Positions 32,678 through 41,162 of a stretch of 41,162 nt of DNA are shown here, piece after piece; position 1 is the stretch's first letter; each line of letters opens with the position of its first letter. Position numbers and translations under genes: made by a program. The DNA lies in assembly GCA_003485325.1 (NCBI GenBank), contig DMZI01000053.1, positions 1-41,162 of the forward strand. Direction: 5' to 3'. The notes beneath the pieces were generated by a model that searched no databases, was not told where the DNA came from, and saw nothing but the letters and a program-made list of their open reading frames with translations. The DNA comes from Desulfotomaculum sp. (GTDB lineage: Bacteria; Bacillota; Desulfotomaculia; Desulfotomaculales; Nap2-2B).

Positions 32678-34390
32678 ATGTCAGCAAATTTTCGCCTGAT
32701 ATTAAGAGTGTCTTTTTTAATTTTGGGAATGCTGCTGTTTTCCCGGTTTTGTTATGCTCAGGTAGACCCGGAACCGATCAAAGTCCTGATTAATACAAAG
32801 CCGGTGTCTTTCGAAACATCTCCCGTTATTGAAAACGGAAGAACCCTTGTCCCCTTGAGGGCAATTTCGGAAGCGCTCGGCGCCTTGGTAAAGTGGGACA
32901 GCAAAAGCAAGACAATTACGCTAACCCTGAATTCCGACGTCATTAAGTTAACCATCGGTAAAGACCAGGCTTTAAAAAACGCTCAAGCGCTTGCCCTTGA
33001 TTCTCCAGCCAGGATAATCGCAGGCAATACCATGGTCCCCCTTCGCTTCATCGGTGAAGCTTTTGGAGCCTATGTTCAATGGAACCCCGGTTCCCGGACG
33101 GTTGCCGTCAACAGTTTGCTGCCTGGGAAATCTCAAAGGGAACTGGTCGTTCAGGCAGACCAGCTTAACGTCCGGAGCGGCCCGGGCACTGACCATGAAG
33201 CTTTAACCCAGGTAAGCAGGGGAATGAGGTTCCCTATCCTGGACACTTCTTCTGACTGGTACAAGGTTAAACTGCCAAGCGGCAAAACAGGTTGGGTGGT
33301 GGCCTGGTACGTAAAAGAAGACAATCAGTCTTCCGCCTCTGGTTCAGATACAACCGGAACAACCGGCCAAAATAACTCTCCCGGAAATAATGAAAAAGAT
33401 GAACAGATCAGTGATAAAGGCAGCCTGAACCCTCCCGATGAGGTTGCTCCACCATACGAACCTTCCAACCAGCCGGCAATCCTTCAAAAAATCAGTATCG
33501 ACACCGAAGATAAAAAAGTCAATGTCAAAATAAGCTGCGACCGGCAGGTTACTTTCAATACCTTTACACTCAGCAGCCCCGACCGGCTGATTATTGACTT
33601 AAACAATACGCAGCCCGGCTCTGTGAATACCAGCCAGTATATTAATTCCAGCATTGCTGACAGACTCCGGATTGGCTGGTTCAGCCAAAATCCGGACGTA
33701 ACGCGCCTGGTTTTTGACCTGACTGCAAAAGTAGTCTACAAAGTACAGGCCAGTGCAGACACAAAAACCATTTCGATGGTTATTTTCGTACCTGACATCT
33801 ACGGAGCGTTAAAAGGAGCGGTTATTGTCCTGGATCCCGGCCACGGGGGGAATGATCCCGGCGCCATTGGAAGAACCCTTGGCTTGGCTGAAAAAAATGT
33901 CAATATGCAGGTTGCCGAATGCGCTGCCGAACTGCTGCACAGTTACGGGGCCACAGTGCTTTACACACGCTATGGCGATCAGAACCTTGACCTTTACAGC
34001 CGCGCCTGGGCGGCCAACAATGCCGGCGCGGATGTTTTTGTCAGCATCCACATGAATTCCAACCTTTCTCCTTCCCTGGGCGGGACAAGCACCTACTTTT
34101 CAAGCAACGCTTTAAACGGACAGGACCGTCAGGAAAAAAGCTATCAGCTGGCCGATTATATTCAGAACTCGCTGCTGGCCTATCTGGGCCTGGAAGACAA
34201 GGGCGTCCGCCAGGCTGATTTTGTTGTTATAAGAGAAACAATAATGCCGGCGGTTTTAATTGAAGCGGCCTTTTTATCCAATCCCATCGAAGAAAAGCTG
34301 ATGACCATGGAAGAATTTCGTGAGAGCATTGCCCGCGCCCTGGTCAACGGCATCGGCATGTTTCTGGCCAGCCAGAATACAGCGGCCTGA
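32678..34390 (+). CDS. Secreted N-acetylmuramoyl-L-alanine amidase with stalk, SH3 and AMIN domains
   Basis: 570 residues from ATG 32678 (GGAG about 14 bases before; a GTG at 32651 adds nine residues). Domains in order: signal peptide 1-27; copper-amine-oxidase-type stalk 32-145 (GRTLVPLRAISEALGA, then NTMVPLRFIGEAFGA); SH3b 157-222 (LNVRSGPGTDHEAL, GWVVAWYV); a Thr/Asn/Gly-rich linker; AMIN 278-375; Amidase_3 from ~385 with the zinc sites in VLDPGHGGNDPGA, the glutamate of LAEKN, the histidine of VSIHMN and the catalytic Glu of VLIEAAFLSNP. It cleaves the amide between MurNAc and the stem peptide, for daughter-cell separation or spore-wall work. Transcribed away from the nitrogen island. Confidence 0.94.
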   Translation: MSANFRLILRVSFLILGMLLFSRFCYAQVDPEPIKVLINTKPVSFETSPVIENGRTLVPLRAISEALGALVKWDSKSKTITLTLNSDVIKLTIGKDQALKNAQALALDSPARIIAGNTMVPLRFIGEAFGAYVQWNPGSRTVAVNSLLPGKSQRELVVQADQLNVRSGPGTDHEALTQVSRGMRFPILDTSSDWYKVKLPSGKTGWVVAWYVKEDNQSSASGSDTTGTTGQNNSPGNNEKDEQISDKGSLNPPDEVAPPYEPSNQPAILQKISIDTEDKKVNVKISCDRQVTFNTFTLSSPDRLIIDLNNTQPGSVNTSQYINSSIADRLRIGWFSQNPDVTRLVFDLTAKVVYKVQASADTKTISMVIFVPDIYGALKGAVIVLDPGHGGNDPGAIGRTLGLAEKNVNMQVAECAAELLHSYGATVLYTRYGDQNLDLYSRAWAANNAGADVFVSIHMNSNLSPSLGGTSTYFSSNALNGQDRQEKSYQLADYIQNSLLAYLGLEDKGVRQADFVVIRETIMPAVLIEAAFLSNPIEEKLMTMEEFRESIARALVNGIGMFLASQNTAA

Positions 34391-34888
34391 CGAATAAAAC
34401 CTTCTTTTTTGATTAAATTATCCACTCTCGCTGGACAAAAGTTTAAGCAGACATTATTATCAAGCTAAGGTCCTCGAAAACCAAAGAACATGTTTCTTAA
34501 TTGCAAACTTTTAAATTAATCATTTCAGGAGCTTGTACGCGAGTGAGACTTCTGCCGAAGAACACCGTCTATACTCAGTCCCGACTCCGATTTTTACCTT
34601 CCGGAACCGGAAACTGGTTCAATCCCTGATTTCATTGTCTACTTTTCTCATTTTCTTATTTGCATCGAATAGAAATATTTTGACTGCAGTAGATCCCCGT
34701 TTAACCTGCTAGCAATATCTGTCCGGCCAGATCTTTGCTTTAATAATTTTTCAAGCAAAAAAGGAATTTGTCAGTTGAGGTCGAATTTGCACATGTGGTG
34801 TTTAATAAGATAAAATAACATCGGGGTTTAAAATTATAGTTATGACAATGATTATATTGGATCTCAAGAAATAATAAGGAGAACAGGT
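34391..34888. other. 500-bp gap without gene
   Basis: AT-rich, no supported reading frame. One small hairpin, GAACC-GGAAACT-GGTTC (34604-34620), and a possible weak promoter near 34787-34810 (TTGCAC, then an AT-rich TAAAAT) for the following gene. Nothing else seen. Confidence 0.4.
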
Positions 34889-35977
34889 ATGGTTTCATTG
34901 AGAGAGATTGGTTTAAAAATTGGTCATTTATCTGCTAAACTGCCAATTATTCAGGGCGGCATGGGTATTGGAGTTTCTTTAAGCGGGCTTGCTTCAGCAG
35001 TAGCCGACCAGGGCGGTATCGGAGTTATCTCTGCTGCAGGTATTGGAATGTCAGAACCGGATTTTATGACAAACTACCTTGAGGCTAATATCAGAGCCTT
35101 CAGGAAAGAGATCAGAAAAGCTCGTGAACTTACCAGGGGAATTCTGGGGGTAAACATCATGGTAGCCTTGTCAAATTTTGGAGACATGGCTAAAAGCGCA
35201 ATAGAGGAAGGCGTTGATATTATTTTTTCCGGAGCCGGCCTTCCGCTGAATCTCCCTTCATTCTTAAAAGAATCAAAACTTACAAAACTTGTTCCTATTG
35301 TTTCTTCTGCAAGAGCAGCGGGTATTATTGCTAAAAAGTGGTTGGACAAATATCAATATGCTCCGGACGCTATTGTAGTAGAAGGGCCAATGGCAGGCGG
35401 CCACTTGGGATTTAAAAGCGACCAAATTACTGATCCTGATTATAAATTGGAGAAGATTATTTCTGAAGTAATCGGTGAAGCAAAAAAGATTGAAGACAAG
35501 ACAGCAAAGCCTGTTCCTGTAATCGCTGCAGGCGGCATCTATACAGGTGAAGATATTTATAAATTTATTCAGCTTGGCGCTTCGGGTGTACAGATGGCGA
35601 CACGATTTGTAACAACGGAGGAATGCGACGCTTCTTTAGAATTTAAAAATACCTATATCAATTGCAGAAAAGAAGATATCGGAATTATAAAGAGCCCGGT
35701 TGGCATGCCTGGAAGAGCTATAATAAACGAGTTCATCAATGATGTTAACGCAGGCAGTAAAAAACCTTATAAATGTCCATATCACTGTATAGTCACATGC
35801 AATCATGAGTCCAGCCCTTATTGTATTGCCCTTGCGTTAATAAATGCTAAAAAAGGAAGAATGAAACACGGGTTTGCTTTTGCCGGCGAGAATGCTTATA
35901 AAGCAGAAAAGATTGTTTCTGTTAAGGATCTGGTGAATTCTCTGGTTGAAGAGTATGACAACGTTTGTGTAATTTAA
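34889..35977 (+). CDS. Nitronate monooxygenase / FMN-dependent enoyl reductase-like protein
   Basis: 362 residues of the 2-nitropropane dioxygenase family, a TIM barrel binding FMN. Signs: PIIQGGMGIGVS near the N-terminus, GVNIMVALSNF, the VVEGPMAGGHLGF stretch (with the candidate catalytic histidine), PVIAAGGIYTGEDI and LGASGVQMATRFV for the FMN phosphate. Family members oxidise alkyl nitronates or act as FabK enoyl-ACP reductases. The C-terminal part with KCPYHCIVTCNHESSPYC is cysteine-rich, which suits an anaerobic version. The start has AAGGAG eight bases ahead. It stands alone. Confidence 0.88.
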   Translation: MVSLREIGLKIGHLSAKLPIIQGGMGIGVSLSGLASAVADQGGIGVISAAGIGMSEPDFMTNYLEANIRAFRKEIRKARELTRGILGVNIMVALSNFGDMAKSAIEEGVDIIFSGAGLPLNLPSFLKESKLTKLVPIVSSARAAGIIAKKWLDKYQYAPDAIVVEGPMAGGHLGFKSDQITDPDYKLEKIISEVIGEAKKIEDKTAKPVPVIAAGGIYTGEDIYKFIQLGASGVQMATRFVTTEECDASLEFKNTYINCRKEDIGIIKSPVGMPGRAIINEFINDVNAGSKKPYKCPYHCIVTCNHESSPYCIALALINAKKGRMKHGFAFAGENAYKAEKIVSVKDLVNSLVEEYDNVCVI

Positions 35978-36035
35978 TTGTTTACCTTGGAGGGGTGAAA
36001 TACCTGAATTGGAAAACGAGATAGCTACTTGCCGA

Positions 36036-36067
36036 AACAGGCTTGTACCAAGGAGTACAGGCCTGTT
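36036..36067 (+). terminator. Hairpin after the nitronate monooxygenase gene
   Basis: AACAGGC-TTGTAC pairs with GTACA-GGCCTGTT around a short loop. A long stem, but the tail ATAATTT is not a T-run, so it is a weak terminator at best. Confidence 0.45.
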
Positions 36068-36199
36068 ATAATTTACCAGGAGCATGAGGACGTTCATTTT
36101 GCTTCTTTAGTTTATGCCCTAAATTATACTTGGTGATGAAAAAAGGAAAGGTGCTGTTTAGAGCAAAAAGAATGTTTACTTCCCCACCCCCTGTCAATG

Positions 36200-38393
36200 T
36201 TATTTTGTGTTATCGAATAAGGCAAACATAGCGCTCCAGTCAACGCGGCCGTAAAAGTCCAAAAACCTGTCGTCGTTGGGGTCGCTTTATTTCCACCTGG
36301 CAAGCGGTCTTTTGTTTTTACCATCGCTGTCCATTATCCAGACGCTATTTTCACCGCTGGTTTTCACCCGGGAAAAAACGATATAATTATTGTTTCTTAG
36401 AAATACCGGCAATTCAGAACGGTATGCGCAATCGCTTGTAAGGGCAGTCAGACTGCCGTTCGCATACATGTAGATCTGCCGCCCTTTTGAAATTGCAGGT
36501 ATCCAACAACCATGTCATCATCATTTTTGAGCGCAGGCTCCGCGGCAAAGGCAAGTTTTTTCCGTCTGTGGAATAACAGGGTGTTGTGGGCATCCTGTCC
36601 TGTATGTCGAGCGTTTTTGGGGAAAGACCTTTTTTCAGGTCAAAAAGGCTGATGCTTTTGCCTTCAGACATTGTTCTGCCGCAGCCGGAAATGAAGGCAA
36701 AAGCGTTTGAGCTTGCAAAGCTTACATTTTCGTTATAGGCAAGTCCCCCGTCGTCCAACTCCGTCAGCCTCCCGGAGGCAATGTCATATATTGCCAGTGA
36801 TACGCCGTCGGCAGACAGTGATCCTGACTGTGACATAAGCCAGATTATAATTTTACCGGAATCCGGCGACGGTTCTAAGTCCATGTATAAAATATCTTTT
36901 TGAGCGGGAACGATCGATATGCTTTCAGCGGTTACCGGATATTTATCGCGATGATGCCGGCTTTTTACGATGACGCGTAAAACCCGTCATTTTGACCAGG
37001 ACAATAGGCGTCAACCTCTTTAAGTAGAATCCGCACCTCGGATGTTGCAAAATCGTAGGCGTATAAAGCGCCATTCCGCATAAAAGCGATATTATTGCCG
37101 TCATTTGAAAATACAGGAGCCGAAATACCGGCTCCCTTGACCAGCAAAACGGCCTTACCGTCGTCCATACCTGGCACAAAAAAGTCCATCTTCCGCCGCA
37201 TACGCCACTTTGCTGCCGTATAATGACTCATCACCGGCAGTCAACAGATTTTGGGTTCCGGACGGTTTCAGCAATTTGGCGCCGTCAACCAAAAAGCTGA
37301 AATCTTGCTTCAGCATCTTTTCCAGTGAAATATAATCAATGGAAAACTCCTGTATGCCGGCCGCATACGGAAAATATTCGTACTCCTGGAAGTAGATCAC
37401 AACTGCTTTATTGGACATGTAGAAGTCTTGATTTTCATCAATGGTTTCAAACGGCGAATCGCCAATTTCCATCAGACTTCCTGCTTTTATCCTTGTATCA
37501 ATTTCTTTCCTGACAAAATCGCTTATAAAAGAAATATACCCGGCGGCGCTTTCCATCAAGTCCTTCGGCCTAAATTCCTCGCCGGTTTCCAGGTTTAAGG
37601 TATGCGAGCTTTCTATTGCTAATCCATGCGCTCCCCCGGTGTATTGGTAATTCGTGAACACAATGCTCAGCAGGCCGTTTTGATTATATTTCAACTTATA
37701 ATCAAAGTATGTTTCATACTGGTTAAGTTCACCTGTATACCCGGATGCTATAATCTTCTTTCTTTCCTCTGCCTTTTGCAAACCTTCATCCTTGGCTTCC
37801 CACGCCGCTTTTTTGAAAAAAGAGTTTATGCGGTCCTGGACGGCCTTGTTAATCTGTCAATTTGAGGATATTGCAAGGTTATTTTGATATTTTCGTTCTC
37901 CGAGTACTCTTGCACAGTTCTTATGGAAATTTCGTTTTCATTTAGGCTCGTAAGATTGATCTTTCCGCCAGGCTTGTCCCACCGGACTTTAAGAACGAAG
38001 CATTCGGAAATAAGATCCTCTCTCATGTATGTAGTATTTTCAACAAATATAGAACCATTGGCCGAATAACCCGAATAATCTCCGTCTATATAATAAGTAT
38101 GTTTATCTGAGGTTATTTTATCATTCATTAAATCAATTAATATATTTCTACCGTCATTTGAGACAGAAACCGGATTGTTTTCCCCTGACTACTGAACACA
38201 ATATCCGAGTTCTTCGCCAATCGCCCTCAGTGGCAGATAAATACTTTCTCTGTATATATAGGCCGCTGCCTGGATATCAGAGCCGTTCAACTCAATTGCG
38301 GGCCTTTCGCTTTCCGCCGCAAAAACTCTAGCAGGGCTTGACAGCATTAAATAAATAAATAAAGAGGGATGCTACAAGAAGTCTTTTCATCAT
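36200..38393 (-). pseudogene. Secreted stalk / RsiV-like / TolB-propeller protein, multiply broken
   Basis: Pieces in one order encode a ~730-residue secreted protein: signal peptide (from ATG 38393), copper-amine-oxidase stalk (IYLPLRAIGEELGY), an RsiV/DUF3298-like region (ITLQYPQIDRL, LSIVFTNYQYTGGAHG, then FETIDENQDFYMS) and a beta-propeller with WD40-like repeats (GISAPVFSNDGNNIAFM; DGKNKRPLARW). Lesions: a frame change inside a (TTTA)4 repeat at 38348-38363; an in-frame TAG at 38189-38191 replacing a likely Trp; frame changes near 37845, 37190, 36965 and 36540; and an in-frame TAA at 36287-36289. This is a true pseudogene. The original role, perhaps sensing or a wall-associated function, is unknown. 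Confidence 0.85.
38348..38363 (-). repeat. Tetranucleotide repeat (TTTA)4 in signal-peptide region
   Basis: Four perfect TTTA units (minus strand) within the signal peptide of the broken propeller gene. A change in unit number would shift the frame between F-N-A-V-K and L-M-L-S-S-P-A-R-V-F-A-A; the second is the in-frame continuation. Confidence 0.85.
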
Positions 38394-38521
38394 GGCGTCA
38401 ATACCCTTTGCTGCTATATAAACCAACGTTTTTATTGAATCCGGCCATTATTGCAACTTAAGCAAATTGTTCCATGGAAAATATTACTACAAAGAAATTT
38501 TGCCGGGGGTTTATGATAGTG

Positions 38522-39715
38522 TTATCCTTCGAGCTGCCAGTATCGTTTGATTCCCCAGGTGGCCAGAAGATAATACAATACCAGCGCCGCCGCCCCAAAG
38601 CAGAGTAACATGCATCCCGCCGCCAGAGCAGGAGTATGAATAAAGCGGACTACTAAATAGAGGATTATCCCGCCCAACAGAACTGAGAAAAGCATGGAAA
38701 ATAAGACATTTAATTTTGCTTGAATGCCTGAGCTTCATTTTCCCTTTCCAGTTTGGGCCGTGCCAGGTCGATCAGCAAACCAGCCTCGATAACCGGCGCC
38801 ATAGCCACAAGGCTTATTCCTAACAGGGCACCGATAAATTGTATTTTTAAAGGCATTAAAACCGTCGCGGCTATGATTAAAAGAACGGCGACCAGGATTC
38901 CAAAGACATATGCGGATAGGAGTTTTACCTGGACTTGAATTTTGTAGGCTAAGGGGATGTATTTTGATATATAAAATTCCTTCCCCTCTCTTGATAATGA
39001 GGTGGCCGCAATGGCGTTAGAGCCGGCCATAAAGATGATAACGCCGGTAATCGCAGCCATCAAAATAATGTGGCTTGCAGGTTTGTCAACCAGCGCTTCC
39101 GATGGCATGGGGCCTTTTTGGTTGTAAAGATTGGATAAGGAAAGGAACAGCAAGCAAAACCGGCACAAGCAGATTTGTTACTACGCAATTCATAAAATAG
39201 GTGGGATTTCTGAGCAGCAGGCGTACCTCTTTAAGCCAGTAGGCCAACAATACAGGCCGCCCCATACCCATTCGTTTATAATCGGAATTGTTCAGCATTT
39301 TTCGCCGGACAGCTGTTTCACCTGAACCCACCAGACCATGGAAATACATTTTTTCGCCGGTTAACCAGGCCAGGGCTACGGCCAGGAAAGAAAGCGCAGC
39401 GAACAGCAGGAGGTTGATGACTCCTGTTGCCTGATCAGCGTTAACCAGGGCCAGGCCTAAATACGAGGTGGAGGGGAAGACCCGGCTGATCAGATTCATG
39501 AAACCATTCCGGTCCGTCAACAGGTTCTGCAGAAATGCGGGATCCATTGCGTTCGGGCCTGATTTCTGAAAAAGGAATTGATAAGCTACCGCAAGGGCTA
39601 TAATAACCATCCCCGCCTATGATTCTGAACAGGTCTTTCCGCCGGTTCAGGTTGGCAAATCTCATGACCACCACGATGGGTATGGTGGCCAGCCCCAGGG
39701 GCAGCTTTGATATCC
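38522..39715 (-). pseudogene. ABC-2-type transporter permease, frameshifted
   Basis: Hydrophobic segments in three frames rebuild one permease. The N-terminal part (PLGLATIPIVVVMRFANLNRRKDLFRIIGG) shifts in a G-run near 39615 into VIIALAVAYQFLFQKSGPN; another shift near 39110 leads to the segment with ILMAAITGVIIFMAGSNAIAATSLSREGKEFY; a last one in an A-run near 38714 leads to LNVLFSMLFSVLLGGIILYLVV and on to the stop at 38522. At least seven likely membrane helices remain. The extreme N-terminus is fused to the ATPase fragment. The substrate is unknown. Confidence 0.75.
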
Positions 39716-39909
39716 CTGCCGTTGATCCTGATTGTGCCCTCGTCCGCGTTTAAGATTCCCGTATTATCTTGATCAGTGTGGTTTTTCCGGCGCCGTTCGG
39801 ACCAAGGAAACCGAATATTTCACCGTCTTGAATTGTCAGGCTTACTCCGTCCACCGCCTTGATTGTTCCCCTGTTGTAGCTTTTGGAGACCCCGGTAATT
39901 TCTATCATT
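39716..39909 (-). pseudogene. ABC transporter ATPase, N-terminal fragment
   Basis: From ATG 39909: IEITGVSKSYNRG, AVDGVSL, then the Walker A motif GPNGAGKTT and LIKII. A frame change follows; in the next frame GILNADEGTIRINGRDIK continues the ATPase. About 200 residues including Walker B and the signature are missing where it joins the permease near 39690. AAGGGAGAAGG precedes the start. It was the first gene of the broken transporter pair. Confidence 0.8.
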
Positions 39910-39937
39910 TCCTTCTCCCTTTTGCCGGAAATACTTT

Positions 39938-40285
39938 TTAAAGGTTTAACAATATACGAATCCTATCTTCGATTGCTTCTATAGTTGCCAAAGAAACCAT
40001 ACCTATCCGCAATAAAAGTCTTTCTCTTGAAACAGATCTTATATCTTCGCATTTAACAAAACTTTTTTCTTTTAAGCCACCCTCCGGCGGGCAAATTTCT
40101 ACATGAAAAGGTATTCCTTTTTCTTTAGTTGTTAACGGCAGGATAACTATTAATCCTGCCGGGCCACTGTTAAACAAATCCACTGAAACAATAAGAGCGG
40201 GTCTTTTACCCGCTTGTTCATGTCCACGGATCGGATTAAGATCAACAAACCAAATTTCGCCACGGAGGGGATTTTTTTCGTCCAT
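39938..40285 (-). CDS. mazF: MazF/PemK-family endoribonuclease toxin
   Basis: 115 residues. The start has the family motif RGEIWFVDLNPIRGHEQAGKR with the catalytic arginine region and a later TTKEKG loop; the middle reads KCEDIRSVSRERL, another MazF hallmark with the active-site residue region. It cuts single-stranded mRNA at short specific sequences. It starts three bases after the antitoxin stop, with AAGGAG inside the antitoxin's last codons, so both are co-translated. Confidence 0.93.
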   Translation of the reverse strand: MDEKNPLRGEIWFVDLNPIRGHEQAGKRPALIVSVDLFNSGPAGLIVILPLTTKEKGIPFHVEICPPEGGLKEKSFVKCEDIRSVSRERLLLRIGMVSLATIEAIEDRIRILLNL

Positions 40286-40288
40286 TAA

Positions 40289-40534
40289 TTATATCTCCTT
40301 AAGCCCATCCCCTAAGGTGTCATCCCATGCTTCACGTTCCTTAATTTCTTCTTGCCATGCTTCGGTATTTTCCCTTAAGGCTTCATAAGCATTATTGGCT
40401 TTTTGTAAGAAATACTGCCTTCGGTATGCTTCAATAGCTTTATCAAGGACTGCCTGCATAGGCTCACCCGTTTGAAAAGCGATTAACTTAAGCGCTTGCC
40501 AGGCCGATTGATTGATTCTGACCGTAGCAGACAT
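40289..40534 (-). CDS. mazE: MazE-type ribbon-helix-helix antitoxin
   Basis: 81 residues. The N-terminus (ATVRINQSAWQALKLIAFQTGEPMQAVLDKAIEAYR) is a ribbon-helix-helix DNA-binding domain; the acidic C-terminal tail (EEIKEREAWDDTLGDGLKEI) is the expected toxin-binding part. ATG 40534 with AAGGGG nine bases before is preferred to an earlier TTG at 40543. It probably represses the promoter at 40574-40602, which carries a palindrome. Confidence 0.85.
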   Translation of the reverse strand: MSATVRINQSAWQALKLIAFQTGEPMQAVLDKAIEAYRRQYFLQKANNAYEALRENTEAWQEEIKEREAWDDTLGDGLKEI

Positions 40535-40573
40535 TCTTATCAACCCCTTCCGGTACCATACTTGTTACAGTAT

Positions 40574-40602
40574 AGTATGCAATAATGTATACATGTTGTC
40601 AA
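40574..40602 (-). promoter_or_regulatory. mazEF promoter with operator-like palindrome
   Basis: Minus strand TTGACA (40597-40602), 17 bp, CATACT (40574-40579). Between them is the perfect palindrome ATGTATACAT (40585-40594), a good candidate for MazE binding. Confidence 0.6.
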
Positions 40603-40761
40603 GAATTAACCCTTAATGGAAAACCGGCAGAGGGAAAGTACGCAGGCCATGTTTATGAGGGAATAAAAAAATATGAAAATGCTATGCATTACAGGAAATT
40701 TAACGTCAAAGATGGAAGTATACAAACTGTTGTCATAACCCAAAAGCAGTTCCGGGAGTAA
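40585..40761 (+). CDS. Small open frame of unknown function
   Basis: 58 codons from ATG 40585. The translation from residue 8 on is hydrophilic and ordered (LNGKPAEGKYAGHVYEGIKK, then FNVKDGSIQTVVITQKQF). It has no ribosome site, and its first codons lie in the mazE promoter, so it may be the tail of a lost gene rather than a real start. The family is not recognised. Confidence 0.3.
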   Translation: MYTCCQELTLNGKPAEGKYAGHVYEGIKKYENAMHYRKFNVKDGSIQTVVITQKQFRE

Positions 40762-40799
40762 GGGAAAGACTGGATGAATTAAGGAAGTAATCTAATAAA

Positions 40800-40951
40800 A
40801 CTGGTCAGTTGCATATAAAAAGCCGGGCTATTATCCTTCCAAAGCATTCCTGTAATCCGTGAAAATGCTCTTTGAAAAACAAATAACCCCCAGTTATGAT
40901 TAGTGTGTGCTACCAACACGCACAAAATCATGAAACAGGAGGTTATAAGCA
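40800..40951 (+). ncRNA. IS110 left-end non-coding region, possible bridge RNA
   Basis: The stretch upstream of the IS110 transposase. In IS110-family elements the non-coding end beside the transposase makes a structured bridge RNA that pairs with target and donor DNA. Here a clear hairpin GTGTGTG-CTACCAA-CACGCAC lies at 40903-40923. The exact element boundary and the RNA ends cannot be fixed from this window. Confidence 0.45.
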
Positions 40952-41162
40952 ATGTTTAACTCTCAGAAACTGGAAGCAATAACACCAAAACGTTGATTAT
41001 TGGCGTCGATATTGCAAAAAAGCTGCAATGGACAAGGTTTACAGATTACCGTGGTTTGGAATTAGGCAAAGCCCTAAAATTCCGGAACGATAAAAACGGC
41101 TTTGAGAGGATTTTAGCAAGTATAGAAACTATTTGCAAGTTCAAGAATCTAGATAAAGTTAT
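40952..41162 (+). mobile_element. IS110-family transposase, 5' part, frameshifted
   Basis: ATG 40952 has AGGAGG nine bases before and reads MFNSQKLEAITPK, then stops at 40994. With one extra base near 40990 the frame continues TLIIGVDIAKK, the start of the RuvC-like DEDD catalytic domain (the Asp of GVDIAK), then WTRFTDYRGLELGKALKF and NDKNGFERILASIET up to the window end. This is the N-terminal part of an IS110 recombinase. The shift may be a real inactivation. The rest lies outside the window. Confidence 0.85.

Overview
The window looks like the chromosome of an anaerobic Firmicute of the Desulfotomaculum/Pelotomaculum kind (Peptococcaceae sensu lato). This is inferred from gene content: a ThiD2-ThiE fusion with a short ThiC, a split archaeal-type glutamate synthase, ANTAR regulators beside several GSI-alpha glutamine synthetases, and a stalk-domain/SH3/AMIN amidase. 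No rRNA, tRNA or CRISPR array was seen. Many genes are intact, but several regions are decaying.

Layout. 1-863: GC-rich unassigned DNA, then a HicAB toxin-antitoxin pair. 1025-6008: ywbE, an ArsC/Spx-like gene, trpB and trpA, then a strong promoter with a TRAP-like attenuator, a broken trpD, and trpC and trpF. 6067-7606: a YefM/RelE-type toxin-antitoxin pair, a tiny zinc-site protein, a 20-bp-arm-total palindrome, and a frameshifted gene of unknown function. 7734-13568 (minus strand): rimI-tsaB-tsaE, then thiL-thiC-thiD2E behind a structured leader, and a Spo0F-like response regulator. 13704-19541 (minus): a class I amidotransferase-fold hydrolase, ilvN, and a damaged glycoside phosphorylase / HAD mutase / glycosyltransferase cluster. 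Two copies of a short inverted-repeat element lie at 9380-9557 and 15748-15814.

19852-32504 (minus) is a nitrogen-assimilation island: five genes of a split glutamate synthase, two canonical glutamine synthetases, an ANTAR regulator, glutamate dehydrogenase, a third glutamine synthetase homologue that has lost most metal ligands, and a second ANTAR regulator. Several leaders in the island carry small hairpins with six-base AAnGnn loops next to or overlapping intrinsic terminators. That is the architecture known for EutV-type ANTAR antitermination. Both ANTAR proteins lack the normal phospho-accepting aspartate. This is the most interesting part of the window.

32678-41162: a secreted cell-wall amidase and a nitronate monooxygenase on the plus strand, then on the minus strand a heavily mutated stalk/beta-propeller gene, the ruins of an ABC transporter, a MazEF pair, and finally the left end of an IS110-family element that runs off the window.

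How the genes work together. Ammonium is assimilated by GlnA1/GlnA2 plus the split GOGAT (or GDH), probably under ANTAR transcription antitermination. The thiamine genes convert AIR to HMP-P (ThiC), phosphorylate it (ThiD2), couple it to the thiazole (ThiE) and make TPP (ThiL). The tryptophan genes look compromised: trpD carries three lesions, TrpA and TrpC each have an acidic active-site substitution, and trpE/trpG are absent from the window.
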